NCBI GenBank assembly: GCA_021292105.1
Contig: CM037862.1
Location: forward strand, 34,182,770 to 34,246,769
From: Anadara kagoshimensis
Lineage: Eukaryota > Mollusca > Bivalvia > Arcoida > Arcidae
Length of the DNA stretch: 64,000 nucleotides
Reading direction: 5' to 3'
In this document: positions 26,817-36,100 of the stretch, piece by piece
Numbering within the stretch: the stretch's first letter is position 1
How the letters are laid out: each line of letters begins with the position of its first letter
Translations under genes and position numbers: made by a program
The notes under the pieces: generated by a model
Seen by the model: the letters and a program-made list of their open reading frames with translations, nothing else
What the model was told of the DNA's origin: nothing
The model's database searches: none

Positions 26817-28451
26817 ATGTAGAACAAATATGGTAGTTTATACAGCAGAACCTGTGAAAACTGACCCAAAGTAGACAAAAAACCTTCTAACTGAACTACA
26901 GACTGAGATGAGTGAAGTAAAGGTGTGCAACACCCTAGTCCAGATAAAACCAGGAGATCATTGATGAACATGAATCATGTCACAATGTAAACTAAATGAC
27001 TATTATTTTCCAGTTCCTGTTTTCCTGAAGAGTTGTTTGGTCTGGTTTGTATTTCAATGGAGCTCTATGTATGATACCACAAGTGTAACCCCTCTATTTG
27101 ACAACCAGCTGAAGACAGTTGTTGTCCGGCCTGCCACTTAGGGAAAAAATAATTTTCTAGTCATACCACTTAAAATATAGATGTTTGATACACCAAGAAT
27201 TAAATAACTATCTCCAGTTTGATTGGAAATGTCCAATTTAGTAAGTCTTCAAGAAATATTCATCACATCAAAGAACACATCACAACAGGCAACAAACTCA
27301 AGAATCATACAGTATGTAGCACTGTAAGTACACTTACCCATGATATTTCAACACTAACAACAAATGCTGGATTACAATAACTGATCTTAGAAGTTCTAAA
27401 GTAAAGTTTTGAGAATTTGTCGACTGGAAGCCATGATTTAACAATATACATCTGTCATTGTCCCCTTTAGAATTGAGATCATCTGCACAAAACGATGATA
27501 GGACATGTTGAAAAGTTAAGGTTCTGTTTAGGTAGAAAGCAAAACTGTAGAATTTAGATTCAGTCTCTATCCGTTGAAGTAGACATGGGTATTTATCAGT
27601 TTCTTGTTTTAATTCATCCACTATCTGTGTTAATATCTGTAACACACAAAAGTATAACAGGTAAATATACTCTATACATTTATAGACGAAATAACAATCG
27701 ACGTATCACTGAACCGGTAACTTAAATAAATGCTGGTACCAAGTACATGTACATTAAATAATTATGTATCATTAATAAGTGGGAAAATGACCAAAGACAT
27801 AATGGTGTCATTTTAGTTTTGGCTTTTGGAATTGCAAATGATTTTATTTATAACATTTCACAATAAAAATCTTTATCAAGAATAAAAACATCATAGTTCC
27901 ATGAAATAAATTAAATTTTACTATTGGTGGTACTTTGCAAACTCGCACTTTTAAATGGCATTTATCTTTTAGATATGAGTAACCCATACCTATAATTCTG
28001 AATACACGATATCAACCAACTTTCTAACTCAAGTTCACCATCTACAATTTACACAAACATGTGCTAACCAATTGTGGTACAGGGATTTTACTAGAATTGT
28101 CAGGGACACCTTGCTTCAAAGTCAATGATCAAATAAAAAAGTGAGAGTCAATCACAAATATAAATATTCAAAAAAGTTTTAAAACATAACACAGCCATAT
28201 AACATCAGATAGGCTACCGTTGGTGAAATATTTTGGATACATCCACGGGGAATTACGAAGTCTCCATCTTTAAGATCACGGGTTCTTTGGTTCAAACAAA
28301 CACTATCGTTATTTATCTCATGTTTTCTAAGGATGTCTTTCACCAATGACAGTAAATTCCTGCGTAAATCGTTTGCACACTGTGTGCAGGTCGCCAAACG
28401 TGCATCCTTGTCCTCCATCTTGGTTGTGTTTGATTTATAATAACGAACCAT
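16177..28451 (-). CDS. DALRD3: DALR anticodon-binding domain-containing protein 3 (DALRD3)
   Basis: Thirteen minus-strand exons with compatible phases: 28451-28218, 27636-27338, 26773-26451, 26085-26018, 25016-24900, 23987-23902, 23198-23140, 22602-22520, 21880-21751, 21385-21327, 20831-20715, 19638-19570, 16242-16177. They total 1,710 nt, or 569 aa, against about 543 aa in human. The C-terminal DALR (arginyl-tRNA-synthetase anticodon-binding-like) domain is clear: FVMYNCARLSTLFVHFEEG, then GLYPPLP, EWYLLFQYI, ICNFLVQLSHHLSSYYSR and SRPHLMPKMFARLYLL. Human DALRD3 is known to bind tRNA-Arg and to work with METTL2 in m3C modification of the anticodon loop. It has no synthetase catalytic core, and none is seen here. 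Start: the ATG at 28451, or the second ATG at 28418, which removes 11 residues. The exon 1 donor (ACG|GTAGCC) is the least certain border. The final 66-nt exon is separated by a 3.3-kb transposon-filled intron. Confidence 0.95.
16310..19335 (+). mobile_element. Helentron/pearl-like non-autonomous element with tandem core
   Basis: It starts at CAAGAGGCCCATGGGCC and ends in a 13-bp-stem hairpin (GCTCATCTGAGCT / AGCTCAGGTGAGC, 3-nt loop) running directly into CTAA. This resembles Helitron-group 3' ends (hairpin plus CTRR). Between the arms is a 145-bp tandem array, then a unique 3' arm containing ACGACGCACGAC repeats. Oyster pearl elements have the same arm-core-arm plan and are known to belong with Helentron-associated elements. 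It carries no ORF. It occupies most of the last intron of DALRD3. Confidence 0.7.
16605..18900 (+). repeat. 145-bp tandem array (16 units) with nuclear-receptor half-sites
   Basis: Sixteen units begin with CTATGACCTTGACCTTTGAA at about 16610, 16754, 16901, 17042, 17188, 17340, 17485, 17634, 17779, 17924, 18069, 18214, 18359, 18510, 18655 and 18803. Each then reads through an AATATTCCAATATACATGCC motif. On the minus strand nearly every unit contains TCAAGGTCA preceded by AAAGGTCA, that is, directly repeated AGGTCA half-sites. It is the core of the Helentron-like element. Confidence 0.95.
19681..20095 (+). mobile_element. Decayed relic of a second Helentron-like family
   Basis: It begins ACAAGAGGGCCCTCATAGATG, a 5' end similar in style to the element at 16310, and contains family-like text such as TGTGCAAATTTGAAGAAAATTGG. 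No clear 3' hairpin remains. It lies in the intron between DALRD3 exons 20715-20831 and 19570-19638. Confidence 0.45.
20408..20650 (+). mobile_element. tRNA-headed SINE
   Basis: A canonical A box (TGGCCAAGTGG) at about 20417 and a B box (AGATTCGAATCTC) about 50 nt on are followed by the family body (GTGAAAAAGTTTGTCAGTTT, GTAAGTGAAAGAGTCTTGAC). It is the clearest tRNA-derived head in the window. It is inserted antisense in a DALRD3 intron, close to the exon at 20715. Confidence 0.85.
23535..23765 (-). mobile_element. tRNA-headed SINE
   Basis: Reading the minus strand gives GGTCAAGTGATC (A box), then the body with GTGAGAAAGTTTATCAGTTT and TATAAGTGAAAGAATCTTGA. It is nearly full length, sense to DALRD3, in the intron between exons 23902-23987 and 23140-23198. 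Confidence 0.8.
25604..25763. mobile_element. 160-bp near-perfect palindrome (foldback MITE)
   Basis: Two arms of about 80 nt meet with essentially no spacer at the centre CACGTGCTAGCACGT. Outer ends are AACCATTTAACTGTCTAG and CTAGACAGTTCAATGGTT. Only a handful of mismatches separate the arms. It lies in the DALRD3 intron between exons 26018-26085 and 24900-25016, so the pre-mRNA would form a long hairpin. Two TGACGTCA motifs follow at 25876 and 25910. Confidence 0.9.
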
Positions 28452-29469
28452 GCTGTGTTATTACCGATAATTTTATCACCAATTTTGGGATAAATTCTAG
28501 CAAAATCATAAAATTGTCATTTAAGTATCATGTATTAAATAAGTGAGCAAGAAAATCTGACAAAAAATCAACAATTGAGTAAGTAGATACTGAAAAGTTC
28601 ATTGTAGCAGAAATACGTACATTGTATCATGTAGTATAGCTAGCATCTAAAATGTTAAGCGACTTACCATATTATACAATTATAGCATTTCAGTGAGTGC
28701 GATATGATGTTTTATCGGCAAAGAAAAGCAATATTGGCCGAGGCCGTAGGCCGAGGTCAATATTACTTTTCTTTGCCGATAAAACATCATATTGCACTCA
28801 CTGAAATGCTATAATTGTTTTATTACATGTAAACTATCTTAAAATGAGAAAACAAGTGTTATATTTTACTAATAAATATTAAATATCTTTTGCCCTTTAT
28901 GTTCCGACAATGGCCGCCATCACGGTACCAGTGCAGCGTCACGGCAACTAATGACGTACTAGTGTCTGTGACGTCATTAAATCGCGCATTTCATTCTTTT
29001 TGTGTTCAATTCCAGTTTCCAACGATGGATTTGATTGGCTTAGTGCAATATGGTGTTTTATCATCTTCCAGAGTGCAATATGATGAAAAACGGCGTTGCG
29101 CGTGCAGGCAGTTTAACCAATCAAAACAAAGGTCTCAGAAACTGGTTAATATAAGAGTTTTACTCTTGTTCCAGGATCCTGTTTTGTTAAATTGTTTCAT
29201 GATGTTATTGATTTGATTTTCAAATAAATATTGTTTAAACTAAAGGTCTCAGAGTAAAATCATATCATAATGTAATAATCTATTTTATTGGTCGGAGGTA
29301 TCCATCTAGTCGGTTACAATGGAATCTCCGGAAGACGCACCTAGCTTTATTATTTGGCAATGTATTGTAATAGTAAAATGAATAAATTTGGTCTTCTAAC
29401 TTGGACAACTTGGTCAGTCGCCGCAAGGCAGTACTGTTTAGAAAGTGATGATTTAGTCGCAACACACAA
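28452..29469. promoter_or_regulatory. Candidate bidirectional regulatory region
   Basis: This 1-kb gap separates the DALRD3 start (minus) from the proposed first exon of the small plus-strand gene. It holds a CRE consensus TGACGTCA at 28969-28976 and a locally GC-richer stretch (28905-29110) with several CG dinucleotides. A palindromic insertion lies at 28676-28818. No TATA box is convincing. The promoter role is inferred from position only. Confidence 0.4.
28676..28818. mobile_element. 143-bp palindrome (foldback MITE)
   Basis: Arms of about 60 nt begin ACAATTATAGCATTTCAGTG and end with its reverse complement. The centre is GC-rich and itself repetitive (GGCCGAGGCCGTAGGCCGAGG). It lies about 225 bp upstream of the DALRD3 ATG. 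It is typical of a TIR-only element with no coding capacity. Confidence 0.9.
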
Positions 29470-32400
29470 ATGAACACCAAAACTGCTTCAGCTCTTAGAA
29501 AGGGTAATGGTCTGAGGATAAAGACAGTTAATGGAATGACAAACTTAAGGCTTTGAAATTCTCATTGTGTCTGACTTCCAGAGCATATAAAGTTTCAGAG
29601 TTTGAAGTCATGTCGGAAAATCTATTAAAAATATCAATAATGGCTACTAAGACTACCTTACTCTAGCATAATATAAACAAGTAAGGAGTGATGTAATAGA
29701 GTTCTACAAATTCTTAATGCCAAATTCGAATAGGATTTACCAGTAGTTTAGCTGAAATATAGTGAAACAGTGCAATATGGCAACGTCAGATGATATCTTC
29801 ACATGAAAGTAATTTCGTCCCACTACTCAGAAACTACTGTAGGAACCACTCTGTTTGTGACATTGAAATAGTCTTTATATCCATAGAAAATTTAAAAAAA
29901 AATGAATAAAAATTGATATTTTTCACTTACTTGTACCTAGTCGTAACAGGAATTCTGCATGCGCATCCGCGATTGTCATAAAGTACGTCTGTAGAAAGGA
30001 AAATGTTGGCGTTATGGGGATTTTATATGGCGGAAACGGCGATATTTACACCCCGAAGTGATGTTCTTGGTGACGTTTTACGTCATATGCGCAACAGAGT
30101 CCGCCATTTGCCTGGTTTTTCAACATGTTAATTCCCCATAGCGTCAACGTTTTACCCTCTGTAGATATATTCTGGGCTAATCACGGATGTGCATACAGAT
30201 TTCCTGTTACAACTAGGTAAAAGTAAGTGAAAAATATCAATCTTTATTCAAAATTTGATTTTCTATGGATATGAAGAGTATTTCCCTGCCACAAACAGAG
30301 AATACAGTAGGCTCCGGGGTAAGATGACTGGGTGTTATGTTCACACGTCACGACTTAGCCGATACCCGACATCACGACCTACGGATTAACCGAGGTTTAA
30401 TTTGTCGGATGCAGTTTGGATTTGAATCAATCGGGACATCGCTCGACTTTGTCGACGTATCATGAGCTAAAAATGATAAAAACTGAGTGGTGTTCCGATT
30501 TGTATGAGGATTACGAGTGGTGAAATTCAAACCATGAAATATAATTATTTTTTTATTGGAAATTTTTAGTGACAGACGTGGATTATATAAAAGTTGCCCA
30601 ACTCAATTTAGAAATTGCGGGTACAAAACAGACAACGAGTCCGGGTAATTTGCAAAACTTCGCGGTGATGAAGAATTTGATGAACTATGACGTAATAGAT
30701 TTTTCCGAATCTTTGCGGTGATACGGATTTTGATAGATTATGACGTCATTCATTTTTTCATAGTTACAATCAGTTTCACAACTTTCTTGGAAACTACAAC
30801 AAACATATTCAGAAGAAAGAAAGAAAGAAGAAAAATAGAAAGACAAAGAAGTATTGAATATGGTTATAGTTACAAAGATATTTAGCACATCTCAGACGTA
30901 CCGACATACAGGTAAATTACATATCAATTGCAATTACTTTTGAATAATACCATTTTGGGAGTTCAGTGGTAGGCATCGGGCTCAAAATCCAGAGTTCGAA
31001 TGTATGTAGGTCTGAGCAAATTGTTCCTGTTAACAACAACAACAACAACAACCTTTTCTTCGCTGTTGATTACCTGTCTGCCGGGTTTTAGGATACTAGG
31101 AATGAACCTACGGAACAACATTATTTGCGTTTTATATATTTCTGGTTTTAGTTTCGCATGTTTAATAAACATTGTTGTTGTTGTTGTTATCCTAATCTCC
31201 TTCTTCGCGAGAAAATGGACTCTATGGAATTTGGAATAACACTATGGAGTTAAAAAATTATTTGCGGAAATGTTCAGATTTATAGCAAAAACGCGTTCTT
31301 AAGTTCTCAGGTATCCAGTCAATGAAGGCGTCACAAACAAGAGAATAGTACATATTAAAGCGAGCAAATAAACGCCGTTGATTTAACAAGCAACAAGGCA
31401 AGAACAAAAAGGCGTCTACAAGTCTGACTTGATTAGGCAATACAGCGGCGCATAGCACAGCAAATTGCTGATATTGACGCCTCTGACTTGATAATGCAAG
31501 AAAATTTTTCATATCACAGCAAGCTGCTGAAATTAACGCTCTGAATTGATAAAGCAATAAAATAGCCCATATCACAGCAAGCCACTGATATTGACGCACT
31601 AAATTGATTAGGCAAGGGAATAGCTCATATCACAGCAAGCCACTGATATTATCGCTCTAAATTGATTAGGCAAGGGAATAGCTCATATCACAGCAAGCCA
31701 CTGATATTATCGCTCTAAATTGATTAGAAAAGGGAATAGCTCATATCACAGCAAGTCACTGATATTGACGCTCTAAATTGATAAGGCAAGAGAATAGCGC
31801 ATATCACAGCAAGTCACTGAAATTGACGCCTCTGGTGTGATAACGCAAGAGAATAGCGCATATCAAAGCAAGCCGCTGAAACTTAGCAAATTTTAATCAA
31901 ATTCGTTAGACTTTCTTTAAAACTTTTCCAAAACACGCCGGTGGCAAAGAGAGTGACAACGATAGTAGGTCAGTATGTTGCATTATGATATTTACTGATA
32001 TAATAACTTTTGTATTATGTTTTATAGAGGCTGTAAATTTTCCAGGATGGGGATGGACCCATCCCCGTTTTCCTCTTGATGGGGCCTTTATAACTAGGAT
32101 ATACAATACAGAAGTAAGTGCTGCCATATGTCCCCGAACCCCCCTCAAATATTTGTTAAATATTAGGAACCGGGGGTGTATACTGGATCAATGATCATGA
32201 CCCTAGTAGGCAAGTAACTTCATTCTATAATGCTGGTTTACCTCGAATCAGGTTAATAGAATGATAGAGATATCACATTTGCCAATTCCTGACTCGACGG
32301 GTTGCCAATAATGCATTCAAAAAGACAAAAGCAACGATATACTGAAAAAAAACCTACAGAAAGTGACTTAAAATATGAATCTTTTAAAAATTGTTGGTGT

Positions 32401-32481
32401 TGCTGATTTAAATTGTTAGAATTTTCATTATCTCTTTATATCTTTATTCGTGTTTAACTTATTGGTTTTAGGGGTTTATGT

Positions 32482-32532
<51 letters not shown>

Positions 32533-33082
32533 CATGTATTTATTTATTTATTTATTTATTTATTTATCTATTTATTTATTTTATTGACTTTTTTAAATTT
32601 CTTTATTTTGCATAGGTGCGTGGATATGAAGAAGAGGAAAGCAATGATAAAAAGAAGCACAACAGTGTAGAAAACAAGGCCACCAAAGAACTAGATCCAG
32701 GTAATCAATAATCTAATTATAATAAATAATATCTATAGACACAACCAGTATGTTTTGTCACTTAAAATGAGTTATTTGGCGAAATATGCAGAAATGTGAT
32801 ATTTTATCAGATTCTGCAGTCTTCTTTGAAACTACTGAACCAATATTATCCTTTGACATACATGGTAGCTTTGTAACTGATTTTGTTGTTATTGTTGCTA
32901 TGGTATCAAGTTAAGCCATGTACAAGTAAGTCCCTAAAGGTAGCTTTAGAAAATGTTGCAACTACCTCAAGAATTGCTTACAATCTGCGACATTGCATAC
33001 AAGTAGGCTAGCACTTTAAAGATGGTGTGCGCTACTTCCAAACAAAACTGCACAGAAACTGTGTTTTAAATAAATTTTCGTG

Positions 33083-33124
<42 letters not shown>

Positions 33125-36100
33125 TTCGTAGTTTTAACGTACCAGAACGTAATAAAAGATATAAAGCAGGTGATTCCGCAGGACTACGTGTACAGTACTG
33201 TACCAATACATGTAATAGAAACAATTAATGTTTGTACACCCACACACAGTGGTTTTTTTAAATGTAATGCGGATGTAGAAAAATTCCGACATGAAAATTG
33301 AAGCACTTCCAGTAAATGCCAGTTCATTGCTACCACTTGCTCTGTCAGATTTTGACGACAAATTGGATGCGACTTCAAAATATTGTGGCGATAGGCAATG
33401 TGGCAAAGATACCAGCGAGGGACATATAATAACGATGTTTTACTGTATAAGTACAGGTTATATAACAATAAACCATCACGTCATTGAAATTTTCATAAAC
33501 ATCTATTTAAAAACAAAACAAAAATACGCGTTAAATTAGTGGAAAGGGTATTACACGCAGTTATCATAAAATCAAATTCTTCCTAACTTTCAGCATAATG
33601 TTTGTAAATATATTTACATGGAATGTTAGAGGCATAGGCGTAGGAGCAGGGGGGGGCCAGCGGGGGCCGGGCCCCCCCAATGTCAGAGAAGGGGGGGCCA
33701 GGCCCCCGCAATATATTGTGTGAAATTTTGTATCATGCTAAAAAATAGAAAAAAAAACCAAAAAACCAAGAGCTTTAACAGGAAATGTCCATCTGGTAAC
33801 CAATCAATTATCAATTTCATCATTATACTTGTAAAAAAGCGTCAAAATTTCCCGGGGTATCCCCATATCCAGTGGCGGATTCAGCGGGGGGCGTACCCCT
33901 CCCCCTTTTATCGCATATAATACATATTGTTCAGCTCAGATTGCACCAGAATGCAGGATTTTGCGCCATTTTTTCAAAATTTTCCGGGGGAGCATGCCCC
34001 CGAACCCCCTAGAAGGTTCGAGCCTTCGACTTTTACATTATACGCCCCTTTCTAAAATTCTGGATCATCACCAATGAGAGAGATTGATTATGGAACTTGT
34101 GTCATACGGTTATTTCTTATAATCTTGCCTTGATATCACAGTATTTTTACCTATCAAAACGATGCACAATACATTGAAAATGCGTCTAAAGAAGACTTAG
34201 TTTTGAAAATTTTCCGGGGGAGGCCCCCCGGACCCCCACCTATGCGTGGGGTTTAGCACCCCTCTCATACTCTCCCCGCCTCGTGCCATAGGCACGAGGT
34301 CGTACCTGCGGCACGACATAGACATAGCTTCGGTTTGGCCCCCCCCCAATATTAAAAACCTTCCTACGCCTATGAGAGGTGTCATGTCTTCTGCAGTATG
34401 CTTGTCAGAATTATTAGATTTGACTAACTGTGATATTGCAGTAATAAGTGAACACAAACTTAAACAAAGTACTCTACATTTTTTGAACTCTATAGACAGT
34501 AACTATTCCAGTGTTGGTAAAGCTAGTTGTAATTTAGATGAGAGAACTAGATGTGGTAAAGCAGGTATAGCTGTATTATATAAGAACTCCATATCCCCAT
34601 ATATAACACACATAGATGATACAATGTCAGAACGCATTGTAGGTATTGAGTACAAAGACCATATCAATACTCCCCTATATATATTCGGTGTATATCTCCC
34701 CGCTGATGGTTATATAGAACACTATAAGAATGAGTTATTACAGTCAGTATGGGCATGTAATAATTGCCGGGGACTTCAACGCCAGTTGCAGGTCCGTAGA
34801 TATGTCTAGTTGTAATTATTACAAGTCTATGGAGTTTAACAAATTTGTAAATAGTTGTTGTTTAACCCCTGTAAATATTGGTAACCATTGTAAAGGTAGT
34901 AGTTATAGTTATGTTACATGAAATTCTATGTTAGACTATATTCTTGCTGATGAAATATTGTGTAACAGCTTTAGTGCTTGTGAAATCCTTGCTGAGGGCA
35001 GTATAGGGAACACGTCCGATCACTTACTTATTGTAGCATCGCTAAAATACAGTGTAAAAATTCAAAAACTGAACACGTCTAACGAATGGCCAAAATGGCA
35101 TAAAGCAGATAGAGTTATACTCGAAACTTATGCTAAAGAAATGGAGGATGCATTCCACGAATTAGAAACTCCAAAGATTACCGATATTGACAATATTAAT
35201 CAATTTTACAATTCTCTAGTAAATGTTTTATTAACGGTATCTGATAGGGTAATTCCAAAATCAAAATACAAGGCCCATACGAAACCATACTGGAATAATT
35301 CGGTGAAAGAAGCGCATAAAAAGGAAAGAGAATTGCGACGTGAATGGATACTGGAAGGGCGACCACGTGGATCAGAATACAATAGTTATAATGCGTATAA
35401 GCAAGCAAAAGATGAATTCCGCAGAATACAAAAGTCATCGTGTGAAAAGTTTCTAAACGATGTTTACAGTGATATAGACCGAGCTGCGGAGTGTGATATA
35501 AGACTGTTCTGGCAACTCATTAAACGCCAAAAACCAAAACAGAAGAGTAACTTTTCAGCTATCGTAGTTGATGATAAAGTGCATTCAACACCCGAGGATA
35601 TAGCAGAGGCATTTGGTGAATACTATCGAAATATATACACACCAAAACATAACCCGGAGTTTGATAGTGACTTCCACGACAATATCTGTAATGATGTTGA
35701 CGCCATCTTCTCACAATGTACAAATGACCAGTGTCCTATACCAGGAGGCGATTTTACAACAGCGGAGATATCAAACTGTATTAAACAGCTTAAACTACGG
35801 AAAGCCCCTGGTTGCGATAATGTACAGAATGAACATCTCATCTATGGCGGTGAACAATTGTGTAACAATATAACGTTGTTGTTTAATGGCATAGTTAAAG
35901 TTGGTAGAATTCCAGAAACTTGGAAACAGGGATTGGTCATACCGATACACAAAGGCAATGGAAAAGATAAATCTAATCCGGACAATTACAGACCAATCTC
36001 TTTATTGGTAACCATCTTTAAACTCTTTGAAAGAGTATTGTATGATAGACTCATTAACAATTCAGTCATAAAACAGCCCTTCCCAAACTGTCAACAGCAG

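Noticed and set aside
31000-31239. 79-codon hydrophobic frame (possible membrane protein)
   Set aside because: The frame crosses facing (AAC)n and (GTT)n microsatellites, whose translation gives poly-Thr and poly-Val. There is no other support.
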